Positions 27,429-36,915 are shown, counted from the first letter of the stretch. The stretch: 64,000 bases of DNA from Bacteroides graminisolvens DSM 19988 = JCM 15093 (GCF_000428125.1 NZ_KE386628.1:1386-65385), one strand, 5' to 3'. Notes: a model not told the origin generated them from the letters alone. Numbers and translations are program-made.

Positions 27429-27679
27429 TGAAATACATGATAAAGAAATATTGTTTAGCTCTCCTGGTATTGATAAGTACAGGTTCTATGATGGCGCAAA
27501 TTAAAAATTTGCCAAGTCCGTTATCTGCTAAAATAGTTCGAGCAGAAAATATAAAAGATAGAAGTTTTCGAGAAGTGTATCAATACTTTCAAACGAATGG
27601 TTTTTTAGAATTGCCTGTTACTATTAATAGGGATTTCAAAAGAAAAATCACTTTTGAGATAATATTATGCGTAGAATAG
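27428..27679 (+). CDS. Signal-peptide-bearing fragment, unknown
   Basis: 83 residues. It starts in the stop codon of the preceding frame (one-base overlap) and has a clear signal peptide ending near SMMAQ, then about 60 residues without a recognised domain. Its 3' end runs 32 nt into the convergent histidine kinase gene. It looks like the N-terminal fragment of a secreted protein cut off by recombination. Confidence 0.4.
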   Translation: MKYMIKKYCLALLVLISTGSMMAQIKNLPSPLSAKIVRAENIKDRSFREVYQYFQTNGFLELPVTINRDFKRKITFEIILCVE

Positions 27680-28601
27680 TTGTACCTTCTATATCGCTTT
27701 CTATCTCTACATTGGCACCGATGATTTCAGTAAAACGCTTCACAATAGCTAGTCCTAATCCATAACCCTGTATTTTTTGCTGGCCGTTTGCTATGGACCG
27801 ATAAAACTGGTTAAATACAAGTGCAGTTTCTTCCTTACTGATACCTTTGCCTGTGTTTTCAATTTCAATAATGACATGCTTTTCTTTTCTATAGGCACGT
27901 AAACTTATGTAGCCTTTAGGATTGCAGTATTTTGTAGCATTAGAAAGAATGTTATTGAGGATGATGAGCATTGAATTTTTGTCGACATTCACAATGAGGT
28001 CATCAGGACTGACAGTTAGGCTAATGTGAAGTTTATTTTTGATGATAGCGTCGACATAATTAGAATAAGCCTCTGTAAGTATTTCTTTTACAGAGCAATC
28101 GGTGTTGTTTAGCTTTACTTTATCACTTTCTAGTCGTGTCAGAGTCAGCAGGTTATTAACCATTGTGTTCATACCATCTACAACTTGTATGTTTTCCTTT
28201 ATTTTCTTCTCATATTCCTCCACAGTGCGGGGCTTTCGTATAAGCACTTCCATTGATCCTTTGAGTACAGCAAGAGGTGTTCGGAACTCGTGAGATGCAT
28301 AGCTGGTAAAAGACTTTTCTCTATTCAATGCCTGTTTAAGCGGCTCAATGCTTTTGTTTGCCACACTACGAGCAATAAAGTAAAGTGCTATAAACGTTAC
28401 TGTGCAGCCAATACATATTACCAGAAGTATTTCTGTCAGTGTTTTCTCAAAGAAAGCAAAGTCTATCTGCTGGTTCATTGCCTGATGTAGCTTTAATGCA
28501 AATACAGCTAAGAGTAATAAGCAAATTACGACACAACAAAAACCTGCGTAGATAATAATCCTGCGAGCAATTTGATTTTGAAAATTCTGTTTTTTTTTCA
28601 T
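27648..28601 (-). CDS. Sensor histidine kinase
   Basis: 317 residues. Two membrane segments (about 12-37 and 57-77) flank a periplasmic loop of only about 20 residues. The phospho-acceptor is H104 in ASHEFRTPLAVLKGS, and the ATPase domain has the N-box NILSNATKY, GKGISKEE and YGLGLAIVKR. The tiny loop suggests it senses through the membrane or a partner protein. It is encoded 1 nt after the response regulator gene and forms a two-component system with it. Confidence 0.92.
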   Translation of the reverse strand: MKKKQNFQNQIARRIIIYAGFCCVVICLLLLAVFALKLHQAMNQQIDFAFFEKTLTEILLVICIGCTVTFIALYFIARSVANKSIEPLKQALNREKSFTSYASHEFRTPLAVLKGSMEVLIRKPRTVEEYEKKIKENIQVVDGMNTMVNNLLTLTRLESDKVKLNNTDCSVKEILTEAYSNYVDAIIKNKLHISLTVSPDDLIVNVDKNSMLIILNNILSNATKYCNPKGYISLRAYRKEKHVIIEIENTGKGISKEETALVFNQFYRSIANGQQKIQGYGLGLAIVKRFTEIIGANVEIESDIEGTTILRIILSQK

Positions 28602-28602
28602 A

Positions 28603-29262
28603 TTAGTCGTTTGCTATGAAGCCTACACCTCGAATAGTCTTGATAGGCCCGTCAGATTTGATATCAAGTTTCTTCCGAAGAGCGTTCATAAAGACATCAA
28701 TTACCCCTGTATCATACTGAAAATCAATACCCCATACATCGCGTATAATTTCATCACGCGTGATTATTAGTCCTTTCTTCTGTATCAAGTAGGCTAATAG
28801 ATTGAACTCGCGAGCAGTCAACTGAACCTCTCTGCCATCTTTCAGAACCTTGTGTGCAGTAAGGTTCATATTGATGTCAGCTAGTTTTAGCAGATTATCG
28901 TTACTGCGATTACGGAAGTGAATTTTGATCCGTTCTAATAATTCGTCAAATGAAAAGGGCTTTTTGATATAGTCGTTGGCTCCTGCTCGTAATCCCTGAA
29001 TTGTTTCCTGAACAGTGTCTTTTGCCGTAAGGAAAATCACAGGCGTTTCGATGTCATTTTTTCGTATGCGGTTGCATACTTCCATACCGTCTATTGTAGG
29101 AAGCATCCAGTCAAGCAACACTAAGTCGGGTTTACACAACCAAAATTGTTCTATACCCTCATTACCGTCACTTGCAACGATTGTTTCGTAGCCCTCGTCA
29201 TTTAATCCTTCTTGCAGGAAACTATAGATACCGGGTTCGTCTTCAATAATTAAAATCTTCAT
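28603..29262 (-). CDS. OmpR/PhoB-family response regulator
   Basis: 219 residues. The receiver domain has D51 as phospho-acceptor (LLDWMLP), and the C-terminal winged helix (about 125-219) has REFNLLAYL and the recognition segment DTGVIDVFMNALRKKLD. It should bind paired direct repeats as a dimer. The likely site is the four-fold 11-bp repeat at 30230-30267 upstream of the neighbouring ferredoxin gene. It is transcribed in the same direction as that gene and the kinase. Confidence 0.93.
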   Translation of the reverse strand: MKILIIEDEPGIYSFLQEGLNDEGYETIVASDGNEGIEQFWLCKPDLVLLDWMLPTIDGMEVCNRIRKNDIETPVIFLTAKDTVQETIQGLRAGANDYIKKPFSFDELLERIKIHFRNRSNDNLLKLADINMNLTAHKVLKDGREVQLTAREFNLLAYLIQKKGLIITRDEIIRDVWGIDFQYDTGVIDVFMNALRKKLDIKSDGPIKTIRGVGFIAND

Positions 29263-29342
29263 ATAACAAAATTAACAAAAAGTACAATAGAAACAATACT
29301 CACATCATACTTTATGGAGGGCAGACTTTTTATACTGATATT

Positions 29343-30167
29343 TTATAGTATAATGGTGGGTTCCATTCGTCTTTTTTTGCCAACTCTGTTGCCAAAGTCT
29401 TCTACGATATTATTCATTGTTTTACTACTGGAACGGATAGCTCCTTTCGGACAACAATTAATACAGCGAAAACAGGAAATACATTTCTCGGTATCTATAC
29501 TTTTGTTTTTAATGCTGACAGCTTGAGTTGGGCAACCATGTTCGCAGATACGGCATTCAACACACTTATCCTCGTTAATTTCCTTCAACTTTAAGGAGGC
29601 GGGAATTTCATAATCTTTGCTTAATTGGAATAATCGGGAAAATACAATGAGATTGTAGAGTGGTGATATTGACCAACCAATTTTAGGTCTTTGTTCTAGC
29701 TTATAATTACCATTCAGGATTTTCTGCATAATGTCGTGTCCGAACTGTTTCTGAATCTTTGCATCCTGTTCATCGGGTCGTCCTTTGGCCACTTCACTGT
29801 TTTCAGAATGCTGTCCAATAAATGCTCCCAGACCTACTACTTGGAAGCCTTGTTTGACAGCTCGCTGTTGAAGTTGTTTTAGAGTCACACCGTAATAACC
29901 GTTGCCAAACTGTGCAACGCCAATAAACTTAGCGCCATTTCCTGTAATATTAGCAAAAATTTCTTTATTAGGAGTAAATAAAAGAGCTGCGGTAATTGTT
30001 CCATATAGCACGATATCATCTTCAGAGAAAATGTATTGTTTATCCCTATTTTTAGGCTTGGACATGTCAATTCGTATCACCTCAACATTGCCCATACCTT
30101 TAACTATATTTTCAAGGGTGCGCAGCGTGGTTCCGCTAGGACTGAAATAAACTAAATATACTTTCAT
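29343..30167 (-). CDS. EFR1-family flavodoxin-ferredoxin fusion
   Basis: 274 residues. The N-terminal part (about 1-150) is flavodoxin-like, starting with YLVYFSPSGTT, the FMN phosphate-binding loop. The C-terminal part carries two [4Fe-4S] motifs: CVECRICEHGCP and CISCFRCINCCPKG. It should pass electrons between a low-potential donor and an unknown partner in the cytosol. It lies 80 nt upstream of the two-component genes, with a candidate operator for an OmpR-type regulator at its promoter, so it is probably part of that regulon. Confidence 0.88.
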   Translation of the reverse strand: MKVYLVYFSPSGTTLRTLENIVKGMGNVEVIRIDMSKPKNRDKQYIFSEDDIVLYGTITAALLFTPNKEIFANITGNGAKFIGVAQFGNGYYGVTLKQLQQRAVKQGFQVVGLGAFIGQHSENSEVAKGRPDEQDAKIQKQFGHDIMQKILNGNYKLEQRPKIGWSISPLYNLIVFSRLFQLSKDYEIPASLKLKEINEDKCVECRICEHGCPTQAVSIKNKSIDTEKCISCFRCINCCPKGAIRSSSKTMNNIVEDFGNRVGKKRRMEPTIIL

Positions 30168-30200
30168 ATTTTTCTTGTTTTTAATTTTATATTAATGATG

Positions 30201-30208
30201 CAAAAGTA
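30201..30208 (-). promoter_or_regulatory. Promoter -7 box of the EFR1 gene
   Basis: Minus-strand TACTTTTG, 33 nt before the ATG. The -33 TTG element is missing at the expected distance; the position is occupied by the edge of the direct repeats at 30230-30267, as expected for an activator-dependent promoter. Confidence 0.55.
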
Positions 30209-30229
30209 AAGCAAGAGAAATAAAGGAGT

Positions 30230-30267
30230 CTTAAGATAGGCTTAATTTCTTCTTAATTTTTCCTTAA
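30230..30267. promoter_or_regulatory. Four exact direct repeats (CTTAA, 11-bp period): OmpR/PhoB-type operator
   Basis: CTTAA occurs at 30230, 30241, 30252 and 30263, so each copy is exactly 11 bp after the last, with A/T-rich spacers. Direct repeats at 11-bp period are what PhoB/OmpR dimers bind. The array begins just upstream of the EFR1 -7 box. The two-component system encoded next to it supplies a regulator of this family. The rest of 30168-30520 holds nothing else recognised. Confidence 0.7.
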
Positions 30268-30520
30268 GCTGATATAATTTCTTATTTAATTATTAGTCGG
30301 CCTCCTATTCTACATAATCATCATTTCATCTACCTTATTGAATCAAAAGTCCCCCTCCAAAGGCCTTATGTTTTCTGTACACAAGAATATGTAACATAAA
30401 TCAGTGTGTTTGTTACGTGGGAAAAGGTATCTGAAACAAAATAACAATAAGGGTAGGTTAGAATCTTCTAATTTTGTTTCCCAGATAATTAAATCAATTT
30501 TTAAATCTTATCATTGTTTT

Positions 30521-32284
30521 ATGATGAATATGAAATGTACTTATCCTTTTGGTTTAACGCGACAATTACTATTGTTGGCATTGGCTATGCTTACGGCTTT
30601 CAGTTCCGTTCCATCAGTGTATGGTAAAAGCAAACCGAAGTCGGGCAAGAGCGCCAAAGGCCCTCTTTTCTCTCAATTTGTATACCAAGGCGACGATGAC
30701 GTTTACAAGAACCATCCGTTAGCTGCCGGTGAGTTTTACAACCCCATTCTGCAAGGATGTTATCCAGACCCCAGCATCACCCGCAAAGGTGACGACTACT
30801 ACCTGGTCTGCTCTTCTTTTGCTTTCTTCCCCGGAGTGCCCATTTTTCACTCCAAAGATTTGGTGAACTGGAAACAAATTGGGCATGTGCTCGATCGTAC
30901 TTCACAACTCAAGGTGCACGACACGCCTATGAGTGCCGGTGTGTATGCGCCCGATATTAAGTACAACCCGAACAATGATACGTTTTATATGATTACCACA
31001 CAGTTTGCCGGCGGATTCGGTAACATTGTGGTGAAGACAAAAGATCCGATGAAAGGTTGGAGTGATCCGGTGAAACTGGCTTTCAATGGAATTGATCCGT
31101 CTCTTTTCTTTGACGATAACGGCAAAGCATACGTGATACACAATGATGCACCCGAAAAGGACTTATATCAAGGTCACCGTGTCATCAAAATATGGGAGTA
31201 TGATGTAGAGAAAGATGCTATTATTCCCGGAACCGATAAGGTAATTGTAAACGGTGGGGTAGATCTTTCAAAGAAGCCTATCTGGATTGAAGCACCGCAT
31301 ATTTATAAAAAGGACGGAAAGTACTACCTGATGTGTGCCGAGGGCGGTACAGGCGGTTGGCACAGTGAGGTGATTTTCGTGAGCGATTCACCCAAAGGTC
31401 CTTATGTGCCGGCAGCCAATAACCCCATTCTTTCGCAAAGATACTTGGCGAAAGACAGGAAGAATATGGTCGACTGGGCGGGTCATGCCGATTTGGTGCA
31501 GACTCCCGAAGGCAAATATTACGGTGTATTCCTCGCTGTTCGTCCCAACGAAGAGAAGAGAGTGAATACGGGCCGCGAAACATTTATATTGCCGGTTGAC
31601 TGGAGCGGTGAGTTTCCTGTCTTTGAAAACGGATTGATCCCGATGGAACCGAAGCTTAAAATGCCTCAGGGAGTTGAGAACAAGACCGGAAAAGACGGGT
31701 TCATGCCCAACGGTAACTTTACTTTTACCGATAACTTTACCAACCCGGCTCTTGATTATCGCTGGATTGGTGTGAGAGGCCCGCGCGAAGAGTTCGTGAG
31801 CATCAGCAGTAAAGGAATGGAAATCAAACCGTTTGCTGCTAACATCAAAGAGCTGAAACCTACGTCTACTCTTTTTTACCGCCAACAACACAGACATTTC
31901 TCGGCTACCACCACGCTTAGCTACAAACCGCAATCAAATCAGGAACTGGCCGGATTGGTTTGTTATCAGAAAGAATCATTTAATTATGTATTCGGAATTA
32001 CCAAGATGGATAAGGATTTCTATGTGGTGCTGGAGCGCACGGCCAGAGGAAAGTCGGCTGTCATTGCAAGTCAGAAGATCAGTCTCGACGGACCGGTTCA
32101 GTTGCAAGTAAAAGCCGTGGGCGATAAGTATCAGTTTGCTTACGCTTTGAATCAAGGCGATTTTGTGAATCTTGGCGGCACCGTGTCGGGCGATATTCTT
32201 TCTACCGATGTGGCAGGAGGATTTACCGGCAGCTTAGTGGGCCTGTATGCCACAACAACCAATGATGTTGTTCCACAACCTTGA
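30521..32284 (+). CDS. Glycoside hydrolase family 43 protein (beta-xylosidase/arabinofuranosidase-like)
   Basis: 587 residues from the ATG at 30521, chosen because it opens a signal peptide (cleavage near VYGKS). The five-bladed GH43 propeller occupies about 60-370: YPDPSITRKGDDYYLV holds the general base Asp, and APDIKYN and IEAPHIYKKDGKYYL hold the other acidic residues. A C-terminal beta-sandwich (about 400-585, GH43_C2-like) follows. Likely substrates are xylo- or arabino-oligosaccharides in the periplasm. No SusC/D genes are adjacent. A strong terminator follows. Confidence 0.88.
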   Translation: MMNMKCTYPFGLTRQLLLLALAMLTAFSSVPSVYGKSKPKSGKSAKGPLFSQFVYQGDDDVYKNHPLAAGEFYNPILQGCYPDPSITRKGDDYYLVCSSFAFFPGVPIFHSKDLVNWKQIGHVLDRTSQLKVHDTPMSAGVYAPDIKYNPNNDTFYMITTQFAGGFGNIVVKTKDPMKGWSDPVKLAFNGIDPSLFFDDNGKAYVIHNDAPEKDLYQGHRVIKIWEYDVEKDAIIPGTDKVIVNGGVDLSKKPIWIEAPHIYKKDGKYYLMCAEGGTGGWHSEVIFVSDSPKGPYVPAANNPILSQRYLAKDRKNMVDWAGHADLVQTPEGKYYGVFLAVRPNEEKRVNTGRETFILPVDWSGEFPVFENGLIPMEPKLKMPQGVENKTGKDGFMPNGNFTFTDNFTNPALDYRWIGVRGPREEFVSISSKGMEIKPFAANIKELKPTSTLFYRQQHRHFSATTTLSYKPQSNQELAGLVCYQKESFNYVFGITKMDKDFYVVLERTARGKSAVIASQKISLDGPVQLQVKAVGDKYQFAYALNQGDFVNLGGTVSGDILSTDVAGGFTGSLVGLYATTTNDVVPQP

Positions 32285-32332
32285 GCTTTTTAATTGGGTT
32301 TATTAAATAGTCGTTTTCAAAACAATCACTGG

Positions 32333-32387
32333 CAAGGTAATGCTTGTTGTAAGTCTCGGCTTACAACATTGCATTACCTTGTTTTTT
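32333..32387. terminator. Strong terminator after the GH43 gene
   Basis: Long stem: CAAGGTAATGC...GCATTACCTTG enclosing GTTGTAAG/CTTACAAC, followed by TTTTTT. The stem is symmetric, but on the minus strand no T-run follows, so it mainly stops rightward transcription. Confidence 0.85.
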
Positions 32388-32418
32388 GTTTATCTCTGCC
32401 TTCAAACAAAGAGTTGTT

Positions 32419-34350
32419 TTACTTCAACGCTTCGATCTCTTCCAGCCAGCCGGCGGATGAGGCATCACTCGGCATGCGCCAGTCGCCTCGGGGACTGATG
32501 GAGATGCTTCCCACCTTCGGCCCGTCGGGCAGGCACGAACGTTTGAACTGTTGGGAGAAGAAACGGCGGAAGAACGTGTGCAGCCATTTCTTGATGGTGT
32601 CACGGTCATATATTCCTTCAAAGGCAGCTATGGCCAGATAGAATATTTTCGAGGGGCGGAAGCCGAATCGCATAAAATAGTAGAGGAAGAAGTCGTGTAG
32701 TTCGTAAGGTCCTACCAAGTCTTCCGTTATTTGTTTGATGTTACCGTTCTCGTCGGCCGGAATCAGTTCCGGGCTGATGGGCGTGTCGATAATATCGAGA
32801 AGTGTGTTGCGCGAGTCATTGTCAACACCATGAGTTGCCACCCATTCCACCAGGTATCGCACCAGTGTTTTGGGAATGCTGGTGTTCACGGCATACATTG
32901 ACATGTGGTCGCCGTTGTAAGTAGCCCATCCCAAAGCCAGTTCCGAAAGGTCGCCCGTGCCGATGACCAGTCCGTTTACCTGATTGGCTACGTCCATCAA
33001 TATCTGTGTGCGCTCTCTGGCTTGCGAATTCTCGTAGGTAACGTCGTGCACCTCGATGTCGTGCCCGATGTCTTCAAAGTGTTGTATGCAGGCTGCTTTA
33101 ATATCTATCTCCCGAATGCTCACACCGAGTGATTTCATTAATGCCAGCGCATTGTTGTAAGTACGGTTGGTGGTGCCGAATCCGGGCATGGTAACCCCCA
33201 CGATTCCTTCGCGGGAAAGCCCCAGCTTGTCGAATGTCTTGACACAAACCAGCAGAGCCAGCGTAGAATCCAGTCCGCCCGATATGCCCACTACCACTTT
33301 GGTCAGAGAAGTATGGTGCAAACGTTGAGCCAGTCCGCCTACCTGAATGGCAAAAATCTCTTCGCACCGTTCATTGAGTGCTGTACCCTGCGGAACAAAA
33401 GGATGAGGTACAAAGCGACGGGTGAGGTGTAGTTCCTTGCTGTTCATCAGTCCGGCTTGAATGCGTGTAGCCGCTCCGATGCCCAGATTGGCACGGTTGG
33501 CGGCAAAAGTGGTGTTCATGCGGCGTTCGGTACGCAGTCGTTGCACATCAATTTCGCTGACGGTAAGCTGTTCGCCCAGCGCAAAGCGTTCGCTTGCTGC
33601 CAGCAAACTACCGTTTTCGTAAATCAGTCCGTTGCCGCCAAAGACAACATCGGTGCTCGACTCGCCGAATCCGCAGGCAGCGTAAACGTAGCCTGCCAGG
33701 CAGCGGGCCGACTGCTGGCTGATGAGTGAACAACGGTATGCATGTTTGCCGATGCATTCGTTACTGGCCGATGGGTTGAAGATAATCTCCGCACCCTGCA
33801 AAGCCAAATGAGAACTAGGCGGAACGGTAGCCCACATGTCCTCGCAAATCTCAATGCCAAAGGTGGTGTTGCAGGCTTCGAAAAGCAGGTGAGTGCCCAG
33901 GGGAACCATCTCTCCGCAAAGGCGTACGGACGTTTCAACCAGTTGGGCAGCCGAGGTGAACCAACGCTGCTCGTAATATTCTTTGTAATTGGGCAGGTAG
34001 GTCTTGGGTACAACGCCCAGTATTTTACCTTTCTGTATCACTACGGCCGCATTGATCAGGGTGGCGTTAACGCCCAAAGGCATACCTACAATAGATACTA
34101 TGTCGAGCTGACGGGTGTTGTTCAGGAGCATCATCAGCGCCATTTCCGACTCTTCCGTTATCAGTCGCTGGGCAAACAAATCACCGCAGGTGTATCCGCT
34201 AATGCTGAGTTCGGGAAATACAATCATCTGTACCCCTTGCTGTTCGGCCTCCTTGATGAGAAGTTCAATGCGCGAAACATTCCATTTACAGTCGGCCACC
34301 TTCACCTGAGGTATTGCAGCCGCTACCTTCACAAATCCGTAGTTTACCAT
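32419..34350 (-). CDS. nadE: Glutamine-dependent NAD+ synthetase
   Basis: 643 residues from the ATG at 34350; homologues begin with a similar [10 protein letters not shown] segment. The N-terminal nitrilase-like glutaminase domain has the E47, K116 and C169 triad (FPELS, PKTYLP, EICEDMW). The C-terminal synthetase has the P-loop SGGLDST near 358. Ammonia from glutamine is tunnelled to the synthetase, which converts deamido-NAD to NAD. An alternative upstream ATG is in frame but adds residues without conserved features. Confidence 0.95.
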   Translation of the reverse strand: MVNYGFVKVAAAIPQVKVADCKWNVSRIELLIKEAEQQGVQMIVFPELSISGYTCGDLFAQRLITEESEMALMMLLNNTRQLDIVSIVGMPLGVNATLINAAVVIQKGKILGVVPKTYLPNYKEYYEQRWFTSAAQLVETSVRLCGEMVPLGTHLLFEACNTTFGIEICEDMWATVPPSSHLALQGAEIIFNPSASNECIGKHAYRCSLISQQSARCLAGYVYAACGFGESSTDVVFGGNGLIYENGSLLAASERFALGEQLTVSEIDVQRLRTERRMNTTFAANRANLGIGAATRIQAGLMNSKELHLTRRFVPHPFVPQGTALNERCEEIFAIQVGGLAQRLHHTSLTKVVVGISGGLDSTLALLVCVKTFDKLGLSREGIVGVTMPGFGTTNRTYNNALALMKSLGVSIREIDIKAACIQHFEDIGHDIEVHDVTYENSQARERTQILMDVANQVNGLVIGTGDLSELALGWATYNGDHMSMYAVNTSIPKTLVRYLVEWVATHGVDNDSRNTLLDIIDTPISPELIPADENGNIKQITEDLVGPYELHDFFLYYFMRFGFRPSKIFYLAIAAFEGIYDRDTIKKWLHTFFRRFFSQQFKRSCLPDGPKVGSISISPRGDWRMPSDASSAGWLEEIEALK

Positions 34351-34488
34351 ATTCTCTTTATTATAAGGCATTGCTGCCCGTATCGTTTCCGTACTGCAAA
34401 AATAAAAAATATAATTCATACTTGTTCTTCAAAGCAGAAATACATCGTCTTTCATGTTACGTAACACACCAAAAAGAGTTGTTTACTC

Positions 34489-34519
34489 TTTGGTTTATTC
34501 AATCTCTTTGTTACCTTTG
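34489..34519 (+). promoter_or_regulatory. Promoter of the PerR-like regulator gene
   Basis: TTTG (34489-34492), a 19-nt spacer and TACCTTTG (34512-34519). Confidence 0.65.
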
Positions 34520-34533
34520 CATAAGATTCAAGT

Positions 34534-34548
34534 TTGTAATGATTACAA
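34534..34548. promoter_or_regulatory. PerR/Fur-type operator (7-1-7 palindrome)
   Basis: TTGTAAT-G-ATTACAA is a perfect 7-1-7 inverted repeat, closely resembling the PerR box of Firmicutes (TTATAATnATTATAA). It lies between the promoter and the start of the regulator gene, so bound repressor would block transcription. This implies autoregulation. Confidence 0.75.
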
Positions 34549-34557
34549 TTGCGTGAC

Positions 34558-34974
34558 ATGATAAACATAACCGCTCATTTGCTGCAATACAATATAAAAC
34601 CGTCCGTTCAGCGTATGGCCATCATGCAATATTTGCTGGAGTACAAGAGCCATCCGTCGGTCGACGAGGTGTACAATGCGCTGGCGCTGTCAATTCCTAC
34701 TTTATCAAAAACAACGGTGTACAATACCTTGAAGTTGTTTGTTGAGCACGGAGCAGCACAAATGTTGACCATTGATGAGCGAAATGTTTGTTTTGACGGT
34801 GATACGACTCCGCATACACATTTTATGTGTAAATGTTGCGGGAAGATATACGACTTGGCCATACCGGCACCTGTTAAAGAAGTGATGCCCAATGTGATTG
34901 ACGGGCATGAGGTAAATGAAATGCACTACTACTATAAAGGGTTCTGTAAGAACTGCTTAAATAATAATGACTAA
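34558..34974 (+). CDS. Fur-family repressor, PerR-like
   Basis: 138 residues from the ATG at 34558; an in-frame TTG at 34549 touches the operator and is less likely. The winged helix (about 1-80) has KSHPSVDEVYNAL and SKTTVYNTLKLF. The dimerisation domain has HTH and two CxxC-like zinc pairs (CKCCG, CKNC). An aspartate in KIYDL stands where Fur proteins usually have glutamate, as in PerR. Rubrerythrin directly downstream and the PerR-type operator support a peroxide-sensing role. Confidence 0.85.
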   Translation: MINITAHLLQYNIKPSVQRMAIMQYLLEYKSHPSVDEVYNALALSIPTLSKTTVYNTLKLFVEHGAAQMLTIDERNVCFDGDTTPHTHFMCKCCGKIYDLAIPAPVKEVMPNVIDGHEVNEMHYYYKGFCKNCLNNND

Positions 34975-34993
34975 TTAATTAAAATTCTGAGAA

Positions 34994-35551
34994 ATGAAAA
35001 AGAAATTTAGATGTACCGTATGTGGTTACGTACACGAAGGTGATGAAGCTCCCGAGAAATGTCCGCTTTGTAAAGCTCCTGCAAGCAAATTCGTTGAGGT
35101 GGTTGAATCTGTAGGCGGTCCTATGGCTTTTGCCGACGAGCACGTAATTGGCGTGGCTAAAGGTTGCGACGAAGAAATGATTAAGGACCTTAACAATCAT
35201 TTCATGGGCGAATGTACCGAAGTGGGTATGTATTTGGCTATGAGCCGTCAGGCCGACCGTGAAGGTTATCCCGAAATTGCTGAAGCATTCAAACGTTATG
35301 CGTGGGAAGAAGCTGAGCATGCTTCTAAGTTTGCTGAGTTATTGGGTGACTGTGTGTGGGACACCAAAACAAATCTTCAGAAACGCAAAGATGCCGAACA
35401 AGGTGCTTGCGAAGACAAAAAACGTATCGCTACTCGTGCAAAGGCGTTGAACCTCGATGCTATTCACGATACCGTACACGAAATGTGTAAGGATGAGGCT
35501 CGTCACGGAAAGGGCTTCGAAGGTCTTTACAACCGTTATTTCGGAGAATAA
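34994..35551 (+). CDS. Rubrerythrin, reverse-type (N-terminal rubredoxin)
   Basis: 185 residues. An N-terminal rubredoxin domain (CTVCG...CPLCKAP, residues 4-33) precedes a ferritin-like four-helix di-iron domain with EEAEHASKF and DEARHGKGF. It reduces hydrogen peroxide in the cytosol using electrons from NADH via a reductase. It follows the PerR-like gene by 19 nt, so the two share a promoter and operator. The rubredoxin-first order is the reverse of classic rubrerythrin and is common in anaerobes. Confidence 0.92.
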   Translation: MKKKFRCTVCGYVHEGDEAPEKCPLCKAPASKFVEVVESVGGPMAFADEHVIGVAKGCDEEMIKDLNNHFMGECTEVGMYLAMSRQADREGYPEIAEAFKRYAWEEAEHASKFAELLGDCVWDTKTNLQKRKDAEQGACEDKKRIATRAKALNLDAIHDTVHEMCKDEARHGKGFEGLYNRYFGE

Positions 35552-35573
35552 GTTTCACTTATCTCTTGATTTT

Positions 35574-35604
35574 AAAGGGCTGCAATTTGCAGCCCTTTCT
35601 TTTT
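35574..35604 (+). terminator. Terminator of the perR-rubrerythrin unit
   Basis: 10-bp perfect stem AAAGGGCTGC / GCAGCCCTTT, 5-nt loop, followed by CTTTTT. Confidence 0.85.
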
Positions 35605-35611
35605 ATTCGTT

Positions 35612-35619
35612 ATTTTTGC
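35612..35619 (+). promoter_or_regulatory. Promoter -7 box of sbcDC
   Basis: TATTTTTG lies 34 nt before the sbcD ATG. The -33 element is not clear. Confidence 0.45.
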
Positions 35620-35653
35620 AAGTGATGTTTAGTTTGAAAACACATAAATCATT

Positions 35654-36898
35654 ATGATACGCATACTGCATACGGCCGATTGGCATTTGGGACAAAGTTT
35701 CTTTGGTTATGACCGCACGGATGAGCACCTGCATTTTCTCGACTGGTTGTGTGACACGATCCGCCAACACGACGTGGATGTGTTGATCATTGCGGGCGAT
35801 GTATTCGATGTGTCGAATCCTTCGGCGGCTTCGCAACGCATGTTTTACCGGTTTGTGAGCAGGGTTACAACGGAGAACCCTGCTTTGCAACTGGTTGTTG
35901 TGGCGGGAAATCACGATTCGGCAGCGCGACTGGAGGCTCCGCTGCCTTTGTTGCAGGAAATGCGGACGGAAATTAAGGGTGTGGTGCCCAAAAGGGAAGG
36001 CAAACCTTTGTACGATGACTTGATTGTGGAACTGAAAAATGCCCGCGGTGAGGTGGAAGCTTTGTGTTTGGCGGTGCCGTTTTTGAGGCAGGGCGACTAT
36101 GTTGTGCCCGAAGGTGCTGAGAATACGTATGCCGCCGGGGTGCGGATGTTCTATCAGGAGCTGGTGCAATGTGCTGCTCTTCGTCAAACGGAGAACCAGG
36201 CATTGGTGGCGGTGGGGCACTTGCAGGCGGTTGGCTCTGAGATTGCCGAGAAGGATTATAGCGAGCGAACGATTATTGGCGGATTGGAGTGTGTGTCGCC
36301 CGATGTGTTCGATGAGCGGATTGCTTACACGGCATTGGGGCATATTCACAAGGCGCAACGGGTGTCGGGCAAGGAGCATGTGCGCTATGCCGGGAGTCCG
36401 CTCCCCATGTCGTTTGCCGAACGCAACTACCACCACGGGGCGGTGCTGGTCACATTGGCTGATGGCAAGCTGCAAGCTATCGAGAAGTTGTCTTACCATC
36501 CGTTGGTGTCTTTGTTGAGCGTGCCGTCCGGTGAGGCTGTTTCTCCCGGGGAGGTGCTGGAGTTGTTGAGTTCTCTGCCTCCGCGTGAAGAGGAGTTGCC
36601 GGCTCCGTATCTGGAAATAAAGGTGTTACTGGCTGAGCCTGAGCCGATGTTTCGGAATGAGGTGGAGGAGTTGGTGAAAGACAAGCAGGTGCGATTGGCG
36701 CGGATTGTCTCGTCTTACCGGAAAGAGTCCGTTTCGGCTTCCGAAGAGAAGGTGGTGGAAGAAGGACTGGAGGCGATGGATCCGTTGCAGATATTGAAGG
36801 CGACTTTCGAAAAGACGTATCAAACGGATATGCCCAAGGAGATGGTTGAATTGTTTCAGGAGGCGTGCCGGCTGACGGATTTGAATGATAATGAGTAA
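35654..36898 (+). CDS. sbcD: SbcD exonuclease subunit
   Basis: 414 residues. Mre11-type calcineurin-like phosphoesterase: TADWHLGQ, AGDVFD, GNHDS, and GHIHKAQ metal-binding motifs in order. With SbcC it forms the SbcCD (Mre11-Rad50) nuclease that cuts DNA hairpins and processes double-strand ends. It is coupled to sbcC with a 17-nt gap. Confidence 0.95.
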   Translation: MIRILHTADWHLGQSFFGYDRTDEHLHFLDWLCDTIRQHDVDVLIIAGDVFDVSNPSAASQRMFYRFVSRVTTENPALQLVVVAGNHDSAARLEAPLPLLQEMRTEIKGVVPKREGKPLYDDLIVELKNARGEVEALCLAVPFLRQGDYVVPEGAENTYAAGVRMFYQELVQCAALRQTENQALVAVGHLQAVGSEIAEKDYSERTIIGGLECVSPDVFDERIAYTALGHIHKAQRVSGKEHVRYAGSPLPMSFAERNYHHGAVLVTLADGKLQAIEKLSYHPLVSLLSVPSGEAVSPGEVLELLSSLPPREEELPAPYLEIKVLLAEPEPMFRNEVEELVKDKQVRLARIVSSYRKESVSASEEKVVEEGLEAMDPLQILKATFEKTYQTDMPKEMVELFQEACRLTDLNDNE

Positions 36899-36915
36899 GG
36901 ATTGAGGAAATTGAC

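Noticed and set aside
33742..34464. 240-codon plus-strand frame over nadE
   Set aside because: Shadow frame; nadE has complete catalytic motifs on the minus strand.
35603..36499. 298-codon minus-strand frame over sbcD
   Set aside because: Composition (His/Arg/Gln-rich) has no protein features, and sbcD is clearly coding on the other strand.
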